NCBI GenBank assembly: GCA_002118135.1 | Contig: BDIU01000410.1 | Location: 62,001-126,000, forward strand | Direction: 5' to 3' | From: Trebouxia sp. TZW2008 | Lineage: Eukaryota > Chlorophyta > Trebouxiophyceae > Trebouxiales > Trebouxiaceae | DNA length: 64,000 nt | Shown: in pieces, positions 24,240 to 35,100 of the stretch | Numbering within the stretch: position 1 is the first letter of the stretch | Layout of the letters: each line of letters begins with the position of its first letter | Translations under genes and position numbers: made by a program | Notes under the pieces: generated by a model | The model's database searches: none | What the model was told of the DNA's origin: nothing | Seen by the model: only the letters and a program-made list of their open reading frames with translations

Positions 24240-26252
24240 TTAACGGTAAGGGAAGCCAGAGTCATTGCCGTAGTAGCCATGCTGAGCCGTTGGGAGGCCT
24301 TCTGAACCACTTCCTGCAAAGACATAGATGGCAATATGAGCCAATGACCTTCACATGATGTATTCACAGGCAGCAACTGAATGGGGTAACAGGGGCTGCT
24401 TCCAACATAGCAATACCTCCGCACAAGGCACTGAGACTAAAGGCTTGAGCACGCAAACATGACTCAGAGCATACGCACAGTCATCATGCTCAAGGTATCA
24501 GTTGTCATGCAATAAGGTAATGTTGCAAGCATGCAAGGACAATGCAGTGTCTGAATGCGTGATGCAATGATTTGTAGAATCAATGGAGCTTGCTGCATGC
24601 ACAGATTGTGCTATTGTCACGCACACAGGATGAGATTGAGGTCACCTCCAAAAGCGCTGCTGGCGGCACTGTTGTAGTCTGGCAGTGAGGCCTGACTGTA
24701 CATTCTCTCAGCAGCAGCATTTGCCATGGACTGATGAGCCAGCAATGCCAGGTTGTCAGCGCTGTACTCTGTAGAACTGCTGTCAGCTCTGCACTGAGCA
24801 AGAATGTCAGCCAGAGAAGGACATCCTGGGACGCTGAAAGTCTGAGGGACATGCTGAAAATCTGCCTTGATGCTCTGAGGTGGCCGGGGCACGAAAGTCT
24901 CGTCCCACTGGTGGTCATTGCTGCCTGGGGTGGTGAAGTTGGCTGGTGGCCAAGCACCGTGTTCTTCCATTGGCGAGCGAGACAAGTCAAAGCCCTTAGC
25001 AGCATAGGACTGGGTGGCTGAGGCTGCGCTTGGTGCTTGGTTCGGTGATGACATGCTGGCCATTGCAGCAGCCAAGTGCTGCTGATAGCGCAGCTGCAGC
25101 TGGGCAACATAGCCTGGCAGGCTAGCAGCGTTAAGGGGGCCAGGGTCTTTGACCAAATCAAAGTCTGGGCTCAAGGCGGACTGGTGGGGGCCTGATGCAG
25201 GGAACTCTGTACACTCAAAGGATGCTGGGCCTGACTTGCGGTCTTCTGCCATGCTGATGGACTCAAGTGGCTGCAGTATGCAGAGAGGGAACCTCAGACG
25301 CAGAAGCAACAAACATGGCCGTACTGACCATGGCAGGCAATTGTGGAAGCTGTGCGAACACTGACAGCATTCAGTGGCTGTGAATTGTGGCTGGGAATGA
25401 CATGCAGCATGTGAGATGCAGAAAGAAGCAAGGGTTCTTCCCCTCATGGCAGAGTTTATGGCCATTTGGAAAGAATAATCAACTCCACTTCACAGATACT
25501 GCATTCAAAGCAGAAGGTGTGAACAAAACAGGTCACACATTCTGCACTGGCAGCAAAATATTTGCAAGCATAACATGCCTGGAAAATGCCAAAAAGAGCT
25601 TACCCATCCGTCCAGATTTCTTGGGGACTCGTTGCAAGCGCGCTCAGCACTGTGCTGAGCCTGGAAGGACACAAAGCAATAGTTCATGCGCTTCTGGCCC
25701 TTGTTACTGGGGAAGTAGACGTCTGTGACAAACCCCCACTGGCTAAAGTGCTCACGCACTCGCTCTCCTTTCACAAAGTCTGGCACGCCTCCAACATACA
25801 CGCGTGGTCCCTTGCCAAAGGGAGGAGCCTGCTGAGTCCTTGCTGGCATTGCACTCTGGAGATCTTTAGCAATGTCAGGTGGCCTGACACCAGCACGGCT
25901 GACCTGCGAAACAGCAGCTGTTTTAGTGGGAAACAGCCAAAGTGGGATTGCTGAAACAGGAGGGCACAACGCAGGGGCACAGCGCCAATGGCGAGAGAGC
26001 GATCTTGTGCTGGTTTTGGCGCTGCGATGTCGAGCGTACCTGTACCGTGATGCCATCGATAACGTGCTTAGGCTGTTGTAGAGCTAGCGCCAACGACTTC
26101 GCTGAGGCGAAAGTTGCAAAGCCGTACCCCTTGTTGCGACCATTGCTGTGCTTTGGTAGGTATAAGTCAGACAGCACACCAAACTGAACAAGATATGCTC
26201 GCAGCTGTTTTTCAGTGAGCTCGTACCCCACGTTCAAAAATATGCGCTGCAT
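24240..26252 (-). CDS. Two-RRM RNA-binding protein (hnRNP/Musashi/DAZAP1-like)
   Basis: Exons on the minus strand: RRM1 exon ending at 26040, 25903-25604, 25270-24646 and 24313-24240 (stop TAA). RRM1 starts MQRIFLNVGYELTEKQL, with RNP2 IFLNVG and RNP1 KGYGFATF. RRM2 has RNP2 VYVGGV and a degenerate RNP1 MNYCFVSF. A linker of about 35 residues separates them. The C-terminal part is Ser/Pro/Ala/Gln-rich and ends HGYYGNDSGFPYR. Two RRMs plus a disordered tail suggest an hnRNP-like role in mRNA processing, stability or translation. The last two exons were joined by phase (a g completes GGA). The ATG at 26252 is the first in frame, but the frame stays open upstream to a possible acceptor near 26310, so an earlier exon (perhaps the PKKKR-containing stretch near 26470) may supply the true start. 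Confidence 0.75.
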
Positions 26253-27399
26253 GAACCACACTCTATGTGTACCGACCGTCCGCTCGGACGCAACTTTGCA
26301 CTGTGTCAATGACAGATTCGACTTATGTTCCTTGCATTCTCCACAACCTCTCCCGCACAGGCTTCAACGCAATTTGCTGCCCGCGATCAAGTACCTGCGT
26401 CCGAATGCCGATCCATTAGGCTTGACTTGGCGGCCGCCGGGAAATTCGGTGAGACGCTTCTTCTTCGGCTGGTGACATAGCGGGGAATTTATACAAATAC
26501 AGCCTTTTGGCCTCAATCCTTGGCGGCCGTAAATGACGTCCGAACTTGTACATCCTCTGCATGTACATCGCTGATTAATGCCCATGATGGCTTGTTCAGT
26601 GCAGAGCTAAGCTCTCGACCTTGTCTTGTCATGTTCTGTGACAACTGTACAGCAGCGTGATAGACGAGCAATGCCTCGTCGATTTCCAAGTTGTCTGAAA
26701 CTTTACTCAGACTGAAAGTGACTGGTTTACTTAAATCATAATATGCAGCCTCCCATAGGCATATAAATTTTAGGGAGCTGAGCTGTAACAAAAGCGGTTT
26801 TCAGGAAGCATCTTGCCCCAAGAAAAGCTAGGCTCTCAAACCGTTTCATGCATGTTGTCCAGCAGCAGGGCACTCGCTAATGCCCATAAGCTGTGATATC
26901 GTATTTGACAGTATACGCGCAGTCAATGTGAACCTGACAGAAGGGAGGGTCAGAGCGGAGCAGAATGCCAGAAAAAGATGCCAATTAAAGTCACCACAAC
27001 AGTTCAGAGGCAATTCACAAAGACTGACTTCAAGAAAGCAGAACAGAATGAAGTAAATATCAGAACTGACATAGACAATGACACTACAGAGAAACCCCCA
27101 CTAAAACTTTAAGAGCTGCCAATTTTGAGCATACCAAAAGTACATATTTTGCATGAAAGTTGACAAGCTACCTAGGCAGACTTTACATAAAGCCCCAAAA
27201 AATTGGTGTCAAGGATTCTGGTTTCAGAGTGCCCACCATGCCCACCCTGCACAGAAAGCTATTACCTCAAGCATGCTCATACAGTGACAGCCCCTTTCAT
27301 ACCACAGAAGTAAAGCTGCCAAACTGCAACCCTTGCTCCAGGACAAATGCTGTTCCGTAGCTGTTGAGCAGCAAATGTGAAAAGAGGATACTGCAGCTG
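26253..27399. other. Upstream region of the RRM gene; no separate gene resolved
   Basis: The minus-strand stretch near 26390-26500 encodes a basic PKKKRLTEFPGGR segment that could be a first exon of the RRM gene, but no junction keeps phase with RRM1. From 26600 to 27400 the sequence is AT-richer than its surroundings and I see no supported exon. Confidence 0.35.
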
Positions 27400-28303
27400 T
27401 CAGTCCTGAGCATTGTGTGCAGCAGAAGGGGTTGACATTCTTGAGCAATTATGCCACGCATTCTTCACGTAGAACCTTGTCTGATGCTGAAAAGACAAAA
27501 TGTTAATCCACAGAGGACTCACATCAGGGGTGCTATGTTGCCTTGAAAAATCAATGCGCAATCTGGCTTCAGAGCCCATATTGATAACCATGGGCAACAC
27601 AGCATTGCAGACCAGCAGTTTTGAACACTCAAAACAGAAATGCGAAATTTGCATCTGGTCACCATGCAGCCATTGGCAGAAAGCCATGATCAGGAAGCAT
27701 TCAAAATTCAAAGCATGTAACAAGCAGTCAGCAGATAGCCTAACTCCAGCAAACGGCGTGCACCATCCATGTATCGTGTGCACGACAAAAGCTGATGTCA
27801 AAGGAGCGGGATTCAAATAGCCTGTGAGGATCACAGCAGCAGTGCAAGCGGCCAAATCTGCCGCAAAGATGTACCCTCGCAGGGCCTCTGAGCACCAAGA
27901 CAAAGGGTCACGCAGGATAAACCAGGTGTTGTGGGCTTGCAACAGTACTGAAGCTGCTGCTAAAACTAGTAGACAGAAGCCAGAGATTGCTTCAGAGTCC
28001 AAGTAATAATGGTAAGCCCTGATGACCCAGATGCATGTGAGCAGGAACGTCAAGAGCAAAGCCGTTGATCTGTAGTGCAGTCCGAAGAACTCGGAGAAGC
28101 GAGCCTCTTGTTTCGAATTGTCAAACGACAGGCTGAATCTGCAGACAGAGCAGCCATGCTCTTCAGCAAAGGAAAGAGGCGGAACTCGAAAGCTTCGGGC
28201 GATGCGCTCACCGTGACTTATTCTGGTACTTGCTAATGAGCGGAGGGGAACCTTTCCTTGTCAACACACTTTCGTCATCACTGGCATGCTTCCTGAGCAC
28301 CAT
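27400..28303 (-). CDS. Multi-pass membrane protein, family not recognised (3' end unresolved)
   Basis: Exon 1 is 28303-28212 (ATG, MVLRKHASDDESVL, basic/Ser-rich N-terminus) and joins in phase to exon 2 starting at 28138 (RFSLSFDNSKQEARFSEFFGLHYRST). Three hydrophobic segments follow: ALLLTFLLTCIWVI, GFCLLVLAAASVLL and IFAADLAACTAAVILTGYL, each long enough to cross a membrane. Exon 2 probably ends at a donor near 27764. A further exon near 27475 (HQTRFYVKNAWHNCSR) is possible, but I could not join it. I recognise no family. The N-terminus does not look like a secretory signal peptide. The gene is transcribed in the same direction as its neighbours on both sides (RRM and SGF11). Confidence 0.45.
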
Positions 28304-29332
28304 GTCAAGCGTCGAGCACAAAGCTGTGAAGATGCCGCGAGGCTGAGGGGGCACTCGAGGACTTTTTGACAGCAGCAGCACTCATAAAGTGCAAAAGCTG
28401 TGGCACAGACGGAGTTTTGTGCGGGTTGATGTTACGGGACGGCCTTTGGCGTCAACTTCTCAGGGAGACAATGCATGCATGACGACATCCAGCTGGCGCA
28501 CAGCCTCCACTACTGCGTAAACTACTACTGGATCTCCCGCGCCTTGGCACATGCCGTGTCACATGCTAGATCTGTCAAGCGTGCTGGCAGTACAAAGCAT
28601 TCAGCTGTGCAAAATTGCATGCGACCAAAACTAGGAGAGTCTCGCAGCAAATCAGCATTCACTGTGACATGCATGCTGATTGCCCTTGTGAACGTCACAA
28701 CACATGAGCAACACAGGCCAGAGGGTGCCTTCTGCAGTCTTGATCTCATGAGCACTGTTACACATTGATGGGATAATGGGGTAAAAAGCATTGCTAGCTA
28801 GATGGCGAGGTGCTTATTCCTCACACTGCAACAAGCGCTTGAGCCAAAAGAAAGGTATTGAAAGGCTCGTGAGGGTCTGTTCTTGAATGCCACTCGTGTC
28901 AGCCAGACTCAAAATTCCAAAATTTTCTCTAGATCCTGAGCTGCTGTAGTTCACACAGGCTCGTTTATGACACCAAGAGTCGCTTCTGTTGTTAGCCAGC
29001 GTGCAAGGGTCACCAGCTTGAGCTCAACCCTCTGGCACATTTTTGCAGTAGGTGCCAAATGACGTCAGACAGCGCCTTAAGATCACCAGCTTTGAACATG
29101 AGGTAACTTGTCCTGCTCTGTGTATCTGTGTTGAACAGCATTGAAGCTCTTGGGCTTTAACTTCAGCTGTGGCACATTCTTGCAATCTCGTGCCATCTGT
29201 TCAGCCCGCTAGTGCACTCTGGACTCAACAGCATCTGAGGGTCATCAGCTTGAGCTGCTGCTTCAGCCTCTGTTACGTCCTTGCAGTTGAGTGCCTTTTC
29301 AGATGATGTCTTAGGGAATTCAATTGATAGGG
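28304..29332. other. Intergenic region with decayed repeat traces
   Basis: It contains the 3' flank of SGF11 and the promoter side of the membrane-protein gene. Between about 28980 and 29230, decayed stretches (caccagcttgagct, ctgtggcacatt) resemble the sequence around the SGF11 terminal exons, consistent with further echoes. No gene is supported. Confidence 0.4.
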
Positions 29333-29405
29333 TCAGGCTCTGGCGCGTCCTGCTCTTCTGCTGTTCCTGCCACCGCTCAAGCATTTGTCAAGGTGGGCTG
29401 CAAAC
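29333..29405 (-). CDS. SGF11: Duplicate terminal exon of SGF11
   Basis: This segment has the same length (73 nt), the same phase, an intact caacctgcaaac-side acceptor and the same stop as exon 29598-29526. It encodes the same zinc-finger half (FAAHLDKCLSGGRN) with Ser for Gly after Asn. It starts 193 bp downstream of the first copy. Either could serve as the last exon; which is used cannot be decided from sequence. Confidence 0.75.
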
Positions 29406-29525
29406 CTGCAACATTCAGTACTGCATTTGAGGACCAACAGCTGTGGTTTCAGGTTTAGCCTCTATTACAGCCTTGCAGTTCTAGCGCCATTTCAGATGAT
29501 GTCTGAGGGAGTTCAGTTCATGGAT

Positions 29526-31765
29526 TCAGGCTCTGGCACGTCCTGCTCTTCTGCCATTTCTGCCACCGCTCAAGCATTTGTCCAAATGTGCTGCAAACCT
29601 GCAGCTTACAGCACTTTGAGAATCATAACATGATGTTGTTTTTCAACTTTGCGCCGTTGTCACAGGTGACAATTGTACGACTGAAGTGCATTGCAGCAGA
29701 TTGCAGGTCACAACAGGGCAATAAAGCAGTAATGCATTTGTCAAACATAGATGTCGTTATGTACCAAAGACATAACATGTCTTGGCATGATGTGCACCAG
29801 GCTGCAGAGCTTTTCAACAGCAATGACCGTTCCGGTGTAATGTAAATACAATGTTCTGCTCACCTGGCAGCAGCACCGTCCCAGTCGCAATGCATGCAGC
29901 ACACCCGGTCTGTTGGAGCATGGGGTATCACCTGACCAAAGATGTCTCTTCCCTGCAGCAGCAAAAGCCGTACACTGAGCTGCAATTATGACATCCACAG
30001 TAACATCTGCGCTACATTGTTGGGGTCTGCACAAACCTCTATCAGAGACAACAAAGAGCGTGGCCAATTGGCAAGGCAGTCATGTCGCGACATGGCAACT
30101 CTGCCTGAGGCGGGACATGGCTTTGAATCTAGAAGGCAGTCTTGACACAGAGGTTCTGCTCGTATTCCTTTTGGTCCTCAAGACATGAGGCAGCACCTGG
30201 TTCTACATCTACAGGCAGTCTTGACACACTAGCCTTGCTCATATTGCTTCTGGTCCACCAGACAGCATGAGCCTGCATTGCTACTGAGTGCATCAGGCTT
30301 GTGCAAAGATGCTCTGGATGTAAGGCAATGTAGCAGCTATAACACATGCAAGCACTCTTTGTAGAGCCCGTGACATGCAAAAAACAGCAGGAGAAGAAGG
30401 GCTTCTTGCCAAATACAAGCACTTCAGCAATTTCTGTGCACACACTGTGACAAAACAAAAACACGAATTAAGCGGCAGAGATAGGCTTTTACAGATGACT
30501 CATACCAGTGGAGTGGGCTCAAACAGGGGCAGGACTGCTTCTGAGTCCTTGATATGTGGCTCCAGCCCATCCTGCATTCAAGGTCTGCAATTTGCTGGGA
30601 CACACTGAGCGTGTATATGACGCATACATAGTTGCAATGCGCTCATATGCAGTGAATCACCATACGTAATACTCAATATGCAATACGTAACACGCAATGC
30701 GCACTATTGCAGAGTATCAATCGCTAAGATGCAGTGCAAATTGTGAAAACGCAATATGTTGGAGTCAACACGCAATACCCAATACACAAAAAGTGTACAG
30801 TGTCAAGCACTGAAAGGAAGAGTATGATGATTCACTGCTCATATGCCTTGCGTTTGGAAACTGCCGTTTGTGAAGACAGGCATGCACCCAGCACAAGTGA
30901 GAGGCACAGCTTTTGCAACAGTGGATGATCAAGCTGGCCCCAGCACTAAAACAGAGCAACAAGGTGTGGGAGAGATATGTGAGTGCTGACAATAGAAGAA
31001 GCAGAAGCAGCAAGCAGCAGCAGGAAGTCACAGGTAACAGGCAGAGCAAACACAAGCATGACAGAAGAACATGAGTATGACAAGCGGCAGCAGCAGCAAG
31101 CAATGACGTTTAAGCCGCTCATGACAAGCAGAGACAGCTCAATCAAATGCAATGCATACCTGGGTGTGTTGGCCTTCTTCAAACACTTCAAATGCAATGT
31201 CTGTCAGTACACCTGCGTGCTTCAGCCACTTAATCAGAGTCTGCTCAAGGCTGTCGATGCAAAGCAGGACATCACAAGCGCTTTTCTTTCCGCATGCAAG
31301 AGCAAACAAGAGACAAGCAAGCACTTGTCGTCTGAAGAGCGTCTGCCACTCACCGTCAAGACAGTGTGAATATGCTGCAATAGTCTGGTACGCCACGGTG
31401 TGGGTGTCAGTCAGAGCAGCTTGCATTTGCTGCACAATGTCCAGCCGTTTCTGCATCACAGCCTCTTGATACGCCTCTGAAGCTTGCTGGAATGCCGCTG
31501 CAGCAGCACTAGCAGGTCTGCTTGCAGCTGCACTGGTTGCTCTGCTTGGGATGCCTGAGGTTGCAGCACTGTTTGCGGGGGACACCAGCGGGATGGCGCC
31601 ATTGCCGCTCGGCTCGGCGCCCTTATCCGTGCCTCCACTTGCCTCCATAAGGCCGCCCAGCCATATGCCGTGCGCAGCACCGGTCGGCTTTCGACTTGCA
31701 AGTCTGGATTCACTTTGAAGACAGGGTGTGACCGGTGTGAAATCGCCGCGCAGCTCACAGGACAA
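29526..31765 (-). CDS. SGF11: SAGA-associated factor 11 (SGF11/ATXN7L3-like), deubiquitinase-module subunit
   Basis: Exons 31765-31354, 31212-31160, 30571-30506, 29952-29864 and 29598-29526 total 693 nt (230 residues) and close in phase. The N-terminus is Ala/Ser/Gly-rich. The conserved part begins GVLTDIAFEVFEEGQ, matching the family helix, continues through DSEAVLPLFEPTPL to GRDIFGQVIP, then VCCMHC and RFAAHLDKCLSGGRN. The C-x2-C plus H-x3-C pair is the Sgf11 zinc finger; the family usually has RFAPHLEKC. In the family, SGF11 anchors the Ubp8/USP22 histone H2B deubiquitinase to SAGA in the nucleus. The C-terminus after the finger is short and Arg-rich (RRAGRARA). An equivalent last exon lies at 29405-29333. 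The divergent neighbour starts at 32126. Confidence 0.85.
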
Positions 31766-32125
31766 GACTTGCTGCTGATGTGCTGCCGCTAGTCTACCGA
31801 TGTCTTGAATCCCGACAAACCGAATAGTCTGTTCTGGCAGTCTACTGAGTGATCTGTACTGCTGGTGTACTGTCGGGGAGACTGCTGAGACTCAAGCCAA
31901 AGTCCCAGGGTGCCAGAAGTAGCAGATGGTGCCTGTGATGCATATGCTCGTCCACTGTACCCGCAGACGATGTCTTTCGCGAAATGCAGCGCAGGTGCAG
32001 TCACAGCTGCAGGCATTTTGCATGGCGCAGGCGTTATGGCTCCGCTCAGAAGCGAAACGCCCGATGTTTTCAGCGTGCGCAAGCCTTGGCGATTGCACAG
32101 CATAACAGAGCAGCATTACTGACTG
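31766..32125. promoter_or_regulatory. Divergent promoter region, 360 bp
   Basis: SGF11 starts on the minus strand at 31765 and the disordered hypothetical gene starts on the plus strand at 32126, so this short gap must hold both promoters and 5' UTRs. I see no clear TATA box. The assignment rests on gene geometry only. Confidence 0.45.
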
Positions 32126-35100
32126 ATGGCAGATTCGACATTCTTCATGCCTGACGCCAAAAAGGCTAAGACAGACACCAGCGTCGATGTGCACACTGCC
32201 GAGGCATCCGCTCCTGCGGAACAGCAGCTTGAAGACGCGACCGGGCCATCGCAGCAAAGCCAAGCACAACGCATGTTTGGTGAGCGGCGATGCGGCCCCG
32301 AGACTTCGATTTAAGTTCAATACTCCGCCGACTTGTTGTGTATGTTGCATGCCTTACTTCGATGCTATGCAAGCAGGCGAGGGCATGCAAGGCCCCGCTG
32401 GGGTCAGAACGGGTTTAGCCCCGGTAGAAGCTGAGAACAAAACTGATTTCGGCGACCTGGAACCTGGCGCAATGGGACGGCCTGAGGGGATCGTGAATCC
32501 ATCAGGTGACTTGATCAAGCCAACCTGCTAGTCTTATCGCACCATCAAAACATGCTGTATCAACATACAGATGCATTATGCAGCAATACAGTATGCATAC
32601 ATCACAAAGTGCTTGGCACATGTTCAAGCTGCAAAGCCAAGCAAAACTATGCATTTGCATGCTGATTGTGCCAGCAGGCTTCAGCATAAATTGTGGTTCT
32701 GCATGCCCATCAGGTGTCCAGTTCCAAATGGCTACCAAGTGTCTTCAATGCATATAGCAGTCAGGTCAGATGCCTGCACATCATCAAGCAGACAAATATG
32801 GGGTCTCAACAGGTCACACTGCCTTGTTGATGGGTAGCAAGGGTCAGGATGCACTCAACTCCAATGCATGGCACAGGTCCCTTGGATGAGTCACCAATTG
32901 GTGGGACAGCAGAAGCTGAAGAGGCAGCTGCAGAGGCACACAACAAGAGCAATGATCCCGATGACATCATAGACGCATTGGAGGCGGCTGAAGCTAAATA
33001 CGATGAAGCTCATTCAGATGGTGCTGCAGGTGCTAGAACACATTCAACTTGTACAGAATCAAAGTCCTGTTGCCCCTTTGTGAATGTGGTTGAACTTGTT
33101 TCACATGCAAACTTTGGTGTGTTGAGTCCAGTCGTGCATGTTCGAGTAGGTGAAAATCGTCACAATGAAATCTTTGCCTGCATGATGTTCTGCAGCAGAT
33201 TCAGTTGCTGAGAGTCATCTGCTGTCATTTTGCATGATGTCAATGCTGCTGCCAGTCACAGTGTCAAGCGTCAGCACATGTGCAAATGTACCATAGCTGC
33301 AAAATTGTTATGCCACTGCCATACAACAAACTGCAAACTGCTATGGGATAAAAGATTTGAGGTTGTATCCAGTAAAAGACTTGGGATGTCCCTTCTGACA
33401 ATCAGACTAAACAATCCAAGTGGTTGCAAAAGCTTGATTGGCAGATTATGCCACCAAAAGCTGTCTTTTCCTTGGCACTCAGAGAACAGTCCAGCAATCG
33501 GCGCCAAGACCACCTATGCAAGCTGTCTGTATGTCGTATGGCCAAGCTGCAATTTACGCATGTTTGCAGCATGACATACAGTGCAAATGAAACAGCGCCC
33601 TATACTGGCAATAGATGAAAATGAGTCCTTGACATTGCAGAAAACACAAAGCAGAGCCAAAAATATGTACTAGAGATCATGATGCATCACATCGTGTATC
33701 TCAATTCATGCGCAGGGAAAATTGTGGAAAGGATTCAGCCCCAATCGACTCATCATGATGGTTCTGTAGGTGATGGCTTTGAAGTGATTCCAGATCAGCA
33801 GCCCGAAACTACTCAGCATGACAGTTCTGCAACTGCTGCAGCAGCTGCTCCAGGCTTTCCTGCCTGCTCTGGCAGTCTCAAGTATATATCAATAGTTCCT
33901 GATGGGATGCTGTTATACTACTACTGCAAATGATGCACAGTTGGTGGCTTTGCAAGCATCCCAGATCAATAGCCTCAAAGTGCGCATTATTTACAATTTT
34001 GCAACTGCTGCAGCAGCGACTCCAGGTATCCCTGCCTGTTCTGGCAGAGTCAAATATACATCAACAGTATGCCGTCACATGACTACTACAAATGATGCGC
34101 AGGTGGTGGCTTTGAAAGAATCCCAGATCGGCAGGCCCCTAGTACTCATCACAACAGTTCCAAAACTGCTGCAGCAGCTCCACGCGTCCCTGCCTGCTCT
34201 GGCAGTCTCAAATACACATCAATAGTTCCTGATGGGATGCTGTTATACTACTACTGCAAATGATGCAAAGTTGGTGGCTTTGCAAGCATCCCAGATCAAT
34301 AGCCTCAAAGTGTGCATCATTTGCAATTTTGCAACTGCTGCAGCAGCGACTCCAGGTATCCCTGCCTGTTCTGGCAGAGTCAAATATACATCAACAGTAT
34401 GCCGTCACATGACTACCACAAATGATGCGCAGGTGGTGGCTTTGAAAGAATCCCAGATCGGCAGGCCCCTAGTACTCATCACAACAGTGCCAAAACTGCT
34501 GCAGCAGCTCCACGCGTCCCTGCCTGCTCTGGGAGAGTCAAATCCACATCAGTAGTTCCTGATGGGATGCTGTCATATCACCACTGCAAATGCTGCGCAG
34601 GTGGTGGCTTTGCAAGGATGCCAGATCAGCAGCCCAAAGCTATTCATTATGACAACTCCAAAACTGCTGCAACAGCTGCTCCAGGCGTCCCTGCCTGCTC
34701 TGGCAGAGTCGAAGTCACATCAAGTGTTCCTGATGGAATGCTGTCATATCACCACTGCAATCGATGCGCAGGTGGTGGCTTTGCAAGGATGCCAGATCAG
34801 CAGCCCAAAGCTACTCATCATGACAACTCCAAAACTGCTGCAGCAGCTGCTCCAGGCGTCCCTGCCTGCTCTGGCAGAGTCGAAGTCACATCAAGTGTTC
34901 CTGATGGGATGCTGTCATATCACCACTGCAATCGATGCGCAGGTGGCGGCTTTGCAAGGATGCCAGATCAGCTGCCCAAAGCTACTCATCATGACAACTC
35001 CAAAACTGCTGCAGCAGCTGCTCCAGGCGTCCCTGCCTGCTCTGGCAGAGTCAAAGTCACATCAATAATTCCTGATGGGATGCTGTCATATTACCACTGC

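Noticed and set aside
24617..24645. RRM gene ending at the in-frame stop after GGDLNLILCA.
   Set aside because: A donor at 24645 joins in phase to the exon at 24313-24240, giving a more natural RNA-binding-protein tail ending HGYYGNDSGFPYR.
29163..29384. Minus-strand frame (MLERWQEQQKSRTRQ...) as a separate small gene.
   Set aside because: The same DNA in the neighbouring frame encodes the SGF11 zinc-finger exon with correct phase and stop.
34562..35068. Long open frame in a second phase over the 171-bp array, reading AQVVALQGCQI repeats that superficially recall TAL-type repeats.
   Set aside because: The openness follows from a period divisible by three. The true exon 4 uses another frame, and the resemblance to TAL repeats is limited to a few residues.
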